Shown here piece after piece: positions 16,164 through 24,714 of a stretch of 64,000 nucleotides of DNA. A program made the translations under genes and the position numbers. This stretch comes from Streptomyces sp. I05A-00742. Its GTDB lineage: Bacteria; Actinomycetota; Actinomycetes; Streptomycetales; Streptomycetaceae. The stretch spans positions 160,307-224,306 of the forward strand of contig NZ_JABETO010000008.1 in assembly GCF_013055795.1 (NCBI RefSeq). Direction: 5' to 3'. The number at the start of each line of letters is the position of its first letter. The stretch's first letter is position 1. Below the pieces are notes generated by a model that saw only the letters and a program-made list of their open reading frames with translations, did no database searches and was not told where the DNA came from.

Positions 16164-19100
16164 TCAGGAGTCGGCCGGGTCCGCCAGGATCACCTGGTGG
16201 AGGAGGTACTCCGCCAGTTCCTCGATGCTCTGGTACTCCAGGGCCTCCATCGCCTTGAAGCGGAAGTCGAGCTTCTCCTGGATGCGGCGCTGGAGTTCGG
16301 TGATGCTCAGGGAGTCCAGGCCGATCTCCAGCAGGGCCAGGGAGGGATCGAGGTCGTGGATGTCGATCTCCAGCTCGGTCGTCATCCGCCCGAGGGTGTC
16401 CACGATCTCGTCCGTGAGCCAGTCGATGACCGCCCGTGGCCGCTCCCCGGCCGCGAGCGGCTCGATGAGCTCCCGCAGTTCCTGCCGGGAGCCGGCGCCC
16501 TCGCGGGAGCGGTCGGAGGCCGGTGCGGCGGGGACCGCCGAGGGGTCGGTCAGCGAGGCGACGCGCCGGAACTCGATGTCGTCGAGGTCCGCGAGGATCC
16601 GGCCGGTGTCGTCGAGGACGTGCAACCGCGCGGTGAAGGCCGTCCCTTCGGCGTTGGGCCGCAGGCGGACGTGGCCCCACACCTGGTCGGGCAGCGGGCC
16701 GCGCAGCACCACCCGGCCCACGCCGACCGGGACGCAGGCGCCCCTTGCCGCGCCCTCGCGCGCCGCGGCGGCGGTCAGGTGCAGACAGCCGTCGAGCATG
16801 GTCGCGAGCCGGTGCGGATGGCCGGCCTGTCGCGCGCCGTCGGGAGCGGCGGTGATCCGGCCGAGCGCCTGGCCGCCGGCCTCGTCGAGCCACAGTTCGC
16901 GGACGGTGGAGAAGCTCGCGCCGTACTCCATGCCGTCCTCCCGCAGCAGCCCGTAGAGCTTTCCGGGCGCGAGCGCGGTGGGCATCGAGGCCCGCAGTTC
17001 CTCGGGGCGCGTTCCGGAGCCGTTCCGCGCGGTGGCCGGGCCGATCTTCCCTTGGCAGTACCGGGGCGGGCCGTCGCCGTCGCCCCCGGCCACGGTGAAC
17101 CGGAAACGCGCGGGGCCCCCGTCCTCCTCCAGGTCCACCCGGACGCTGCTGGGCTCGGCGGGCGGCAGGACCAGCGGCCGGACGAAGTCCACGTCGGTCA
17201 GTTCGACCGGCGCGGAGCCGTCGCCCCCGGTCGAGGCGTACGCGTCCACGGCCAGCTCCAGATAGCCGGTGGCCGGGAAGACCGTGGACCCGAGGATGCG
17301 GTGGTCCGCCCACGGCGTGCCCGGCCGCAGCTCGTGCCGGTGGACGGTCCGGACGGCCGGCCGCGGCTCGGGCGGCGCCGCCTCGGCCGGTGCCTTCCGG
17401 CGCGGGGCCGCCGGTGCCGTCTCCCCGCGCCTCTCGTCCGGGGCGGGCGTCACCCAGTACCGGTCCTTGCGGAACGGGTACCGCGGGGCGGCCGGGGTAC
17501 GGCCGTGGCGCGGGCCCCGGTGGAGCGCGGGCAGGTCGACGGCGGCACCCGCCGTGAACAGGGCGCCCGCGGCGGCGAGGAGGTTCCGTACGTCCCGCCG
17601 GTCGCGCCGCAGGGTGGGGATCACCGTCACACCGGCCGTGCCGAACGCCTCCGGAATGTACGTCCGCAGGGCGGGGTGCGGGCCGATCTCGACGACCGCG
17701 GTGCAGCCCAGCCCGGCCACCGCGCGCAGGCCGTCGTGGAACCGGACGGGCAGGCGGGCGTGCCGGCTCCAGTATTCGGGACCCTCCTCGCCGGTCAGGG
17801 CCTCGCCGGTGACGTTGGAGAACACCGGGACCGCCGGGGCGGCCGGGCGGAGCGCGGCGGCCGCCTTGCCCAGCTCGGGCAGGACCGGGTCCATCAGCGG
17901 CGAGTGGAAGGCGTGGGACGTGCGCAGCCGCGTCGTCCGGCAGCCCCGCTCCCCGGCGAGGCGCGCCACCTCGTCCACGGCCGCGGCCCGGCCCGAGACG
18001 ACCACGGCGCGCGGGCCGTTGACCGCGGCGACGGAGACGTCGGCCTCCCGCCCGGCGAGCCAGCCGAGGACGGTCTCCGGGTCCGCGGCGATGGCCAGCA
18101 TCACGCCGTCGCGCGGCAGTTCGCCCATGAGCCGGCCGCGCAGCGCGCTGAAGCGGGCCGCGTCCTCCAGGGGGAGCATGCCGGCGGCGCACGCGGCGAC
18201 GATCTCGCCGATGCTGTGCCCGACCATCGCGTCCGGGACGGCGCCCCAGGAGCGCAGCAGGGACGCGAGCGCGTACTCGACGGCGAACAGCGCCGGCTGG
18301 GCCAGGCTCGTGTCGTCGAGCGCCTCCGGTGACTGGTCCTCGAAGAGGATCCGCCGCAGGGGCACGGGCAGTTCGCCGTCGAGGACCTCGGCGCACCGGT
18401 CGATCGCGGCGGCGAACTCCGGCTCGCTGCCGTACAGTTCGCGGGCCATGCCGGGGTACTGCGCGCCCTGGCCGGTGAAGACGAAGGCCGTCCTCACGTG
18501 TTTGGCCGGGTGGCCGCTCGTGACCGACGGGGGCGTCCGGCGGGTCCGCCACAGGCGGAGGTCGTTGGCCATCTCGATGGCGCCCCGTCCGGTCACCGCG
18601 AGGCGGTGGCGGAGCGCGGCGCGCCCGGCGGCGGCGGTGAAGAGGGCCTGCGGCAGGGTCTCCCGGTCGGCCTGGGAGAGGTGCTCGGCCCAGTGGTCGG
18701 CCAGATCGTCCAGCGCCTCGGGGGACTTGGCGGACAGCACCAGCAGTTCGGCCGGACGCGGCTCGGCCCTGCCGGTGGCGGGCCGCGGCAGTGGTGCCTC
18801 CCGCAGGATCGCGTGGGCGTTGGTGCCGCTGTAGCCGAAGGAGTTGACGGCGGCCAGGCGCGGTGTGTCGCCGCGCGGCCAGGGCACGGGTTCGGTGGGG
18901 ACCTCCACCGCGGCGCCGTTGAGGTCGATCTTGGGGTTCAGCCGGTCCAGGTGGACGCTGGGGTAGATGGTCTCGTGGTGCAGGGAGAGGGCGGCCTTGG
19001 CGACGCCGAGGAGGCCGGCGGCGGATTCGGTGTGCCCGAAGTTGGTCTTCACCGAGCCGACGCGCAGCGGCCGTTCCGCCGTGTGGAACCGGCCGTAGGC

Positions 19101-20090
19101 GTTGGCGATGGCGCCCATCTCGATGGGGTCGCCGACCGGCGTTCCGGTGCCGTGGGCCTCGACGTAGTCGACCTGGGAGGGGTCGACGCCGGTGCGGGAG
19201 AGGACGGCGCGGATCACCTCTTCCTGGGTCCGGCCGTTGGGGGCGGTCAGCGCGGGGGTGTGTCCGTCGTGGTTGATCGCCGTGCCGACCACGGTCGCCA
19301 GGATGGGGTCGCCGCGTTCCTCGGCGAGCGACTGGCGGCGTACCAGCGCGGCCACGCAGCCCTCGCTGCGGACGTAGCCGTCCGCCTTGGCGTCGAAGGC
19401 GCGGCACTGCCCGCTGGGGGAGAACAGCCCCAGCTTGCAGAAGGCGACGTGGACATGGGGGTCGAGGATCAGGTTGACACCGGCGACGATCGCCGAGTCG
19501 CACTCGCCCGTGAGGATGGACTGCCGGGCCAGGTGCAGGGCGACCAGCGACCCGGAGCAGGCGGTGTCGACCGCGAAGCACGGCCCCCTCAGGTCCAGGA
19601 AGTGCGCGATGCGGCCGGCACAGATGCTGTTGGCGTCGCTCATCGCGTCGTAGGCGGTGACACCGTTGAGACCCTCGGTGTCGTGCTTGAGGAAGCCGTA
19701 GGTGTTGCTGTTCATCAGGGCGACGAAAACGCCGGTGTTGCTGCCCCTGAGCTCCTCCGGGTTCTGCCCGGCGTGCTCCAGGGCGTGCCACACGGTCTGC
19801 AGGAGGAGGCGGTGCTGCGGGTCCATACGGACCGCCTCGGCGTCCGAGATCCCGAAGAACGCCGCGTCGAAGCGGTCGACGTCGTCGACGAAGCCGCCGT
19901 GGCGGATATAGGTCTTGCCGGGGGCCAGAGGGTCGGGATCGTAGAACGCTTCCACGTCCCACCGGCTGGGCGGGATCTCCTCGACGCAGTCCCGCCCTTT
20001 TCTCAGGACGGTGTGGACGTCGTCCAGCCCGTGCACATGGCCGGGAAGTGTGCACCCGACCCCTACTAATGCGATGGACCCAGAATCCAT
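16164..20090 (-). CDS. Iterative type I polyketide synthase, KS-AT-DH-ACP
   Basis: The 1308-residue single-module synthase contains four domains. KS spans residues 4-430 with Cys178 (DTACSGS), His313 (EAHGTGT) and His353 (KTNFGHTE). AT spans about 530-830 with Ser626 in GHSIGE; its HAFH at 726-729 predicts malonyl-CoA. DH spans about 910-1175 with His930 in an HxxxGxxxxP motif and Asp1100. ACP spans about 1215-1300 with Ser1260 in GLDSLS. There is no KR, ER, MT or TE. A lone module lacking KR but keeping DH is likely to iterate with a trans KR, giving a polyene that a partner enzyme can modify. The ATG is preceded by GAAGGGG. Codon 8 is TTA, so translation may need the bldA tRNA. Confidence 0.93.
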   Translation of the reverse strand: MDSGSIALVGVGCTLPGHVHGLDDVHTVLRKGRDCVEEIPPSRWDVEAFYDPDPLAPGKTYIRHGGFVDDVDRFDAAFFGISDAEAVRMDPQHRLLLQTVWHALEHAGQNPEELRGSNTGVFVALMNSNTYGFLKHDTEGLNGVTAYDAMSDANSICAGRIAHFLDLRGPCFAVDTACSGSLVALHLARQSILTGECDSAIVAGVNLILDPHVHVAFCKLGLFSPSGQCRAFDAKADGYVRSEGCVAALVRRQSLAEERGDPILATVVGTAINHDGHTPALTAPNGRTQEEVIRAVLSRTGVDPSQVDYVEAHGTGTPVGDPIEMGAIANAYGRFHTAERPLRVGSVKTNFGHTESAAGLLGVAKAALSLHHETIYPSVHLDRLNPKIDLNGAAVEVPTEPVPWPRGDTPRLAAVNSFGYSGTNAHAILREAPLPRPATGRAEPRPAELLVLSAKSPEALDDLADHWAEHLSQADRETLPQALFTAAAGRAALRHRLAVTGRGAIEMANDLRLWRTRRTPPSVTSGHPAKHVRTAFVFTGQGAQYPGMARELYGSEPEFAAAIDRCAEVLDGELPVPLRRILFEDQSPEALDDTSLAQPALFAVEYALASLLRSWGAVPDAMVGHSIGEIVAACAAGMLPLEDAARFSALRGRLMGELPRDGVMLAIAADPETVLGWLAGREADVSVAAVNGPRAVVVSGRAAAVDEVARLAGERGCRTTRLRTSHAFHSPLMDPVLPELGKAAAALRPAAPAVPVFSNVTGEALTGEEGPEYWSRHARLPVRFHDGLRAVAGLGCTAVVEIGPHPALRTYIPEAFGTAGVTVIPTLRRDRRDVRNLLAAAGALFTAGAAVDLPALHRGPRHGRTPAAPRYPFRKDRYWVTPAPDERRGETAPAAPRRKAPAEAAPPEPRPAVRTVHRHELRPGTPWADHRILGSTVFPATGYLELAVDAYASTGGDGSAPVELTDVDFVRPLVLPPAEPSSVRVDLEEDGGPARFRFTVAGGDGDGPPRYCQGKIGPATARNGSGTRPEELRASMPTALAPGKLYGLLREDGMEYGASFSTVRELWLDEAGGQALGRITAAPDGARQAGHPHRLATMLDGCLHLTAAAAREGAARGACVPVGVGRVVLRGPLPDQVWGHVRLRPNAEGTAFTARLHVLDDTGRILADLDDIEFRRVASLTDPSAVPAAPASDRSREGAGSRQELRELIEPLAAGERPRAVIDWLTDEIVDTLGRMTTELEIDIHDLDPSLALLEIGLDSLSITELQRRIQEKLDFRFKAMEALEYQSIEELAEYLLHQVILADPADS

Positions 20091-20417
20091 GCGAAATGCC
20101 CCTTCGACGCGCTGAAGACGGAGCTGTCGTGGCTTCCGGCACGAAATACCGGCCCGGGGCAGCCGTGAATGGCTGAATGCCAGGACCTTGACATCCGATG
20201 CTCGGTCCCCGGCGAATCGCGGCTCCACAGATAATATGCTGACCGGACTTTCCTGCGCCGTGCCCCGCCAAGGCTAGGATGCGGTCGACTGAAAGGTCAA
20301 GGAGTGCACCAGTTAAGGGAGTTGCTCCCGACGACAGCTGAGGGACGCGGGCTCCCTGTTGCTCGAACACCGAGAGGTGCGGAGGAAATCCAGAGTTCCT
20401 CCGAACAGAAAAACGAA

Positions 20418-20449
20418 CAGGCTTACATTTCCGGGGAAACGTAAGCCTG
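20418..20449. promoter_or_regulatory. Long palindrome upstream of the PKS operon
   Basis: CAGGCTTACATTTCC and GGAAACGTAAGCCTG form an inverted repeat with 15-bp arms (one mismatch) and a 2-bp centre. It lies about 330 bp upstream of the PKS start and just before the AraC remnant, within AT-richer intergenic sequence. The near-zero centre and lack of a T tract suit a protein-binding site better than a terminator, but a mobile-element end is also possible. Confidence 0.55.
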
Positions 20450-20488
20450 CTCGGCGCACCACCACATATCGATCCGCCTCCCGCACAG

Positions 20489-20731
20489 GACATTCACGTC
20501 GAAGGCACCACGGTTGGCCGCCGGACACAGCGGCGCCGCCTGGAGGAGTGCCGCAGGGAGCTCGCCCGCGCCCGCTCCGGCCGGCCGCTCCCGGCCGTGG
20601 CGGCGGTCGCCAAGCGCCGGGGGTTCGCCAACTCCGCCCACTTCGGCCGGATCTTCCGCACCGCATACGGAGTGTCGCCCACCCCGTGGCGCGACAGACA
20701 CACCGCGTCGGACCGGCCACCGACGATCTGA
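20489..20731 (+). pseudogene. C-terminal HTH half of an AraC-family regulator
   Basis: This frame encodes about 80 residues ending in a stop and matching the second half of an AraC/XylS DNA-binding domain: VEGTTV, then a long basic helix ending RRLEECRRELARARSG, then VAKRRGFANSAHFGRIFR and AYGVSPTPWRD. AraC proteins usually read Phe-x-x-Glu-Gly-Thr-Thr-Val at the point where homology begins here, so the gene is cut inside the HTH region. No start codon or N-terminal domain precedes it. The missing part appears to lie on the opposite strand at about 21700-22200. Confidence 0.7.
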
Positions 20732-20881
20732 CGCCAAGTCACTACTTTGCCGGTTTTTGACTTCTTTTTGAATGTTGATTGCCTGTACTGTCCCGTCTGG
20801 CCGGTGTTCGCGATCAAGTCCGGCCCTGTAACCGACCACTCGCCGGCTCCCCGTGAGCCGCCGGATGTCACCGGAGGATGC

Positions 20882-21655
20882 ATGCCCTCTCGTATCGCGA
20901 CCGCGGTCGCCACCTGCGCGCTGAGCCTCGGGGTCCTCGCCTCGGGCGCGGGCACCGCCTTGGCCGCCTCCTCGTCCACCGCCGCCGGGCCGACCGCCGA
21001 CGCCTCGTCGCACCGTGCGGCGGTCGAGGCGCGCGCCGCCGCCGTGGACCGGTGCAGCTACCAGGTGGTCCGCACCGACGACTCCCGCTACGTCTACACC
21101 GTGAGCGGGGTCTTCGGCGGCGCCGTCCGCCAGCTGCCGGTCCAGAAGGAGGACTTCGTACGGTTCTCCAACGGATGGCGCGTGGTCACCCAGGTCGACG
21201 CCTGCGCGGGCGGACAGAGCCAGGCACCCACCGCGCTCCGCGTCACGGGCAGGCTGGACAACCCGGACGGCTACGACTCCTCCGTGCCGCGGACGATCCG
21301 GAGCGACGACGCCAGGCCCGCGGCCTCCTCGGTGATCCCGAAGGCACCGGCGGTGACATCCGTCGACCGCCTCGACGCGGCCACCGTCCGCGTCAAGTGG
21401 GCTCCCGCGCAGGGCAGTCCCGACCTGGTCGCGCTGATGGAGACCAAGCCCTTCTACAGCAGCGAGATCGGCATCTGGCACCCCTACACCTTCCAGCGGG
21501 ACGTCCCGAGCGGCGCCACCTCGGCGGACCGCAGACTGGAGCGCGACCCCGGCATCCCGCAGGCCGTCCGGGCGCACTCCTACTGGCTGCGCGTGATCAA
21601 GGGCGGCTTCGTCAGCGACCTGCGCGCCGAGAAGCCGGTCACGATCGAGCCGTAA
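20882..21655 (+). CDS. Small secreted protein with a fibronectin-III-like C-terminus
   Basis: The 257-residue protein begins with a classical Sec signal peptide (MPSRIATAVATC, a hydrophobic stretch, then a cleavage site after TALA). I chose this ATG because it has GGAGG directly upstream; an upstream extension in frame has neither ribosome-binding site nor signal. After a Ser/Ala-rich linker, an N-terminal domain has two cysteines (RCSY and DACA, probably a disulfide). A beta-rich C-terminal domain starting PAVTSVDRLDAATVRVKWAP resembles a fibronectin type III fold. No enzyme motif is visible. It lies between the two halves of a broken AraC gene and may have been moved with them. Confidence 0.75.
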   Translation: MPSRIATAVATCALSLGVLASGAGTALAASSSTAAGPTADASSHRAAVEARAAAVDRCSYQVVRTDDSRYVYTVSGVFGGAVRQLPVQKEDFVRFSNGWRVVTQVDACAGGQSQAPTALRVTGRLDNPDGYDSSVPRTIRSDDARPAASSVIPKAPAVTSVDRLDAATVRVKWAPAQGSPDLVALMETKPFYSSEIGIWHPYTFQRDVPSGATSADRRLERDPGIPQAVRAHSYWLRVIKGGFVSDLRAEKPVTIEP

Positions 21656-21699
21656 CCACCAGCGGGCGCGGACCGGGCCCCTCACCCTGCTGCCCGCAA

Positions 21700-22200
21700 G
21701 ATCCCCCGGTCACCCCGGACCGGGCCGGGGGTACGGCCGGCGGGAGGCCCTCCGCCGTGCGCCACTCGCGCGGGGACCGCCCGTACACCGTCCTGGTCCT
21801 CGATGGAGCGGCGCCCGGCGGGCAGCAGGTGGTCGCGGGCCGCGGCCGGGGGCCCGTCCCGCTCCTCCGCTCGCTCGTCCGGCAGCGTGACCAGGAGGTC
21901 CGCGACGTTGCCGGCCAGCAGGTCGCCCACGGCGGGGGAAACGTCCGCCGCGCGGTCCGCGAGGCGGTCCAGGAAGGGGACGAGCAGCCCGGCCACTCCC
22001 TCCCCCGGCGCGCGGTCGCGGCCGGTCACCGCCCGCGACCGCGCCTCGGGCACGTCCAGCACCCACGTCGGCAGCCGGAACACCCGTTGCCGGAAGCGCT
22101 CCTACTGTTCGAGGGAGAACGGCCGGCGCAGACGGTCGTCGGCGGGCGCGTCGTCCACGCCGCCGCCGAGTACGAGGGGATGGGGACGAGGCCCTGTCCC
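21700..22200 (-). pseudogene. N-terminal half of a decayed AraC-family regulator
   Basis: On the minus strand the sequence reads DDAPADDRLRRPFSLEQ, then an in-frame TAG, then ERFRQRVFRLPTWVLDVPE and later LVPFLDRLA and VGDLLAGNVADLLVTL. This follows the AraC-binding-like regulatory domain of actinobacterial AraC proteins. Past about 21790 the match fades where the first HTH helices should begin (SIEDQDG, PARVAHG). The TAG and the missing HTH make it a pseudogene. The HTH half fits the fragment at 20489-20731 on the other strand. The stretch from about 22200 to 22530 shows nothing recognisable. Confidence 0.6.
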
Positions 22201-22529
22201 CGGTCTCGCCCGCCCGGAGCCCGGTGGCCCGCTTCGGCGGCTACCGGGCCACTCCCCTGCCCAGCAGCACCGGTCTCCGCCGGGCCGACCTGCCGGCCGA
22301 GGCCGTCGCCACGTCCGAGCAGCACCGTCAGTGCAGTGGGGCGTCGCCCGCGGTTTCGCGCCGGAGACGTCTCCGAACGACGGTCTTCGACCCCTGCTTC
22401 ATGCTCGGAGAGCCCCCGCGGGACGGACGTGCGGTGCCGGAACAGCTCCGGTCGCGCACGGTCAAGTCCCGCCCCCTCACGGCCCGTAGCGTCGTGCGCG
22501 CCGGAGGACACACCTCCGTCACCACCCGA

Positions 22530-22800
22530 AAGGGGGACCCCCATGGCTACGAGGTGTACGTCGTCGCCGACGCGTCGGCGGGCGTCACCCCGGCCGCCCA
22601 CGAGCACGCCCGGCGGCGGATGACGGCCGCCGGCGCCGTCCCGGTCACCTGGCCGCAGGTGCTGCTGGAACCCCAGCGCGACCGGGCCCCGCACGGAGAC
22701 CACCGGCCACCACCGAGGTGGTCAAGGAGCACGGCGGCGCCTACGGCCCGGGCCTCGTCCCCGCCCACACCATGATCGATCCGCACGCCGCCGGCCGACG
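22530..22800 (+). pseudogene. C-terminal remnant of an isochorismatase-family hydrolase
   Basis: One frame reads GYEVYVVADASAGVTPAAHE, then RMTAAGAVPVTWPQVLLEPQRD, the C-terminal part of isochorismatase-like cysteine hydrolases. After about 22695 homology continues in another frame as VKEHGGAYGPGLVPAHTMI, so there is at least one frameshift. The N-terminal half with the catalytic Asp and Lys is not found upstream; the Cys is also missing. It is probably the former divergent neighbour of the broken AraC gene. Nothing suggests expression. Confidence 0.65.
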
Positions 22801-22819
22801 GGGGGGGCGCCTGATACGC

Positions 22820-22865
22820 GCAGGAGGCCCGGACCGCGCGACGAGCGCGGGTCCGGGCCTCCTGC
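22820..22865. terminator. Hairpin terminator downstream of the PAP2 gene
   Basis: GCAGGAGGCCCGGAC and GTCCGGGCCTCCTGC form a perfect 15-bp stem whose inner sequence (GCGC/GCGC) extends it further. It lies 9 bp beyond the PAP2-gene stop on the minus strand and can also stop transcripts from the left. Confidence 0.85.
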
Positions 22866-22873
22866 GGTACCGC

Positions 22874-24235
22874 TCAGACCAGTTCGGGCTGCGGTTCCGG
22901 CTGCCGCACCGGTACGGCCTCCGGTTCCCACGACCTGGTGGTCCGTACATAGCTGTAGATCACCGAGATCATCGCCAGAATGAGAAGCGGTCCGAACACC
23001 CACGGATGCCTGCCCATCTCCACCGGAAGATAGCGGTACATCGCCAGGAACGCGGCGAATACCGCTGTTCCGTAAACAACCAGCAGGGTTCCCGACCGGT
23101 CCCAGCCTCGTGCGAGCGAGCGCAGACCCGCCTCGATCGTGAGAGCGAACACCACGCCGGCCACGAGATCCGTACCGTAGTGATAGCCGAATCCCAGCGT
23201 CGCGGCGAGCGTGGCGATCAGCCAGAACGTGCCCGCGAAGCGCAGAATCCGCGAACCCTTACGGGTGTGAATGAATATCGCGGTGGCCCACGCCGTGTGC
23301 AGACTGGGCATGCAGTTGCGCGGGGTGATGTCGTCGTACACCATCCAGTGCGGGGCATTGGTCGGCAGCACGTCCGGCCACAGGTCGGCCACCGCCCACT
23401 CCAGGCCACCGGTGCCCGAGGCGCCCGGGCCGTAGGCGAAGATCGGTCCGACCACCGGGAAGAGCATGTAGATGCCCGGCCCCAGGAGACCGATCACCAG
23501 GAACGTGCGCACCAGATGGTGGGCCGGGAAACGGCGCTCGGACGCCACGTTGCGCAGCTGGTACAGCGTGACGACGACCGCGGCCACCGCGAGCCCGCCG
23601 TAGACCCGGTCGAGAACCATGTTGCCGACCGGACCGGAGGCCTCGACGATCCGGCCCATCAGCCACGACGGGTCGCCCAGCGCGTGATCGGCGGTCGCCA
23701 GATACTGGTCGAGCACCATCGGGCGGGCCTTCGGCGTGATGAGCAGCCAGGCGTCACCGGCCTTGCGGCCGGCCACCAGCACCAGCCCCAGCCCGACGCC
23801 CTTCAGCAGCAGGGCGCGCTCCCGGCCGGTACGGCGCGTGAAGGCGATGACCCCGCAGCCCAGAATCACCCACAACGCACCGTTGCCGAACATCATCTTG
23901 GCGTCGGCCGCCCAGCGCACCAGGAAGAAGACGACGTCAATGCCGACCGCGACACCGAGCGCGACAAACCGCTGCCGCCAGGTGAGCACCACCATCGTCA
24001 GCGCCAGGCCGGTATACAGCAGCACCCCCGATTTGGGGGCAAATATCATTTCTCGTGCCTGAGTGGTGATCGGCCCTGCGAGACCGTAGTGACGTGCCGT
24101 GAATTCCAGCCCGATAAGGAATCCGACGGTCACCACGCACGCCGCGGTCCACAGCACCGCCTGCGATTTACGCCACGCGGCGAGCCTGGTTCTGCCGTTT
24201 ATTCGCGAAAGCATCCGCGATGCTATAGATATCAA
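22874..24235 (-). CDS. PAP2-superfamily integral membrane protein (Aur1/inositol-phosphotransferase-like)
   Basis: The 453-residue protein has about ten membrane helices. The C-terminal half carries the split phosphatase signature of the PAP2/Aur1 group: MPSLHTAWA near residue 310 and GYHYGTDLVAGVVFAL near residue 340, with the Ser-Leu-His and Tyr-His-x3-Asp residues of the active site. KARP near residue 168 may be the first phosphatase motif. Aur1-like enzymes move phosphoinositol or phosphate head groups between membrane lipids. In streptomycetes such genes usually stand alone, and here it sits behind its own terminator. Substrate is unknown. The tail is Pro/Glu/Gln-rich and cytoplasmic. 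Confidence 0.85.
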   Translation of the reverse strand: MISIASRMLSRINGRTRLAAWRKSQAVLWTAACVVTVGFLIGLEFTARHYGLAGPITTQAREMIFAPKSGVLLYTGLALTMVVLTWRQRFVALGVAVGIDVVFFLVRWAADAKMMFGNGALWVILGCGVIAFTRRTGRERALLLKGVGLGLVLVAGRKAGDAWLLITPKARPMVLDQYLATADHALGDPSWLMGRIVEASGPVGNMVLDRVYGGLAVAAVVVTLYQLRNVASERRFPAHHLVRTFLVIGLLGPGIYMLFPVVGPIFAYGPGASGTGGLEWAVADLWPDVLPTNAPHWMVYDDITPRNCMPSLHTAWATAIFIHTRKGSRILRFAGTFWLIATLAATLGFGYHYGTDLVAGVVFALTIEAGLRSLARGWDRSGTLLVVYGTAVFAAFLAMYRYLPVEMGRHPWVFGPLLILAMISVIYSYVRTTRSWEPEAVPVRQPEPQPELV

Positions 24236-24714
24236 TTGTTTGGCCGATGTTTCAGTTAGGCAACTAAGTTACTCTTTGTCACTCTTCATGCCGAATGGCG
24301 TAGTTTTTCCGGTGGACGGCGGGCGATGACGGTGATCACCGCAAGCCCGAACATGCTATCGGAGTGATGCGGGTGGGTTTCGCTGGTCACAAGTGGCGCC
24401 CCGCCCGGCATCAGCACGCGGGGCCCGCAACCCGGAGGAACCCATCCGGACCCGAGCCGTCCCCCGCCGAGGTGACATATCAAGGATCTTCCAGATTGCA
24501 CCCGGCCTCCTTCCGACGCATCTCGCGAGCATGACGGGACGACGCCCGGCTTGCCGACGGGAAGATCTCCCGACCCGGCGATGTTGACGCCTCGCGCAGA
24601 TGCGGAGTGTCCCGTGGACCGGACGAGAAGCCGGACAGGTGGCGGACCACGGTCGCCACCTGGCCGGCCTGCGAGGGCTACCGGCGCAGGGCGGGATCGC
24701 CGCCGCCCTGCCCG
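24236..24714. other. Intergenic region without a recognised gene
   Basis: About 480 bp separate the PAP2 gene from the PAS-LuxR regulator gene. The first 100 bp are AT-rich and probably hold the PAP2 promoter. The rest has GC-rich open frames but none with family resemblance, a ribosome-binding site or good codon pattern. Confidence 0.6.

Noticed and set aside
16102..20493. Very long second minus-strand frame across the PKS
   Set aside because: It has no domain motifs and is dominated by Arg, Gly and Pro, while the other frame contains all PKS active sites.
20747..20881. Longer start for the secreted protein
   Set aside because: The extension has no ribosome-binding site and would bury the signal peptide; the ATG at 20882 has both.
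22718..24259. Plus-strand frame across the PAP2 gene
   Set aside because: It is antisense to a clear multi-helix membrane protein, with a His/Arg/Gln-rich composition and no domain. Its first residues belong to the isochorismatase remnant.
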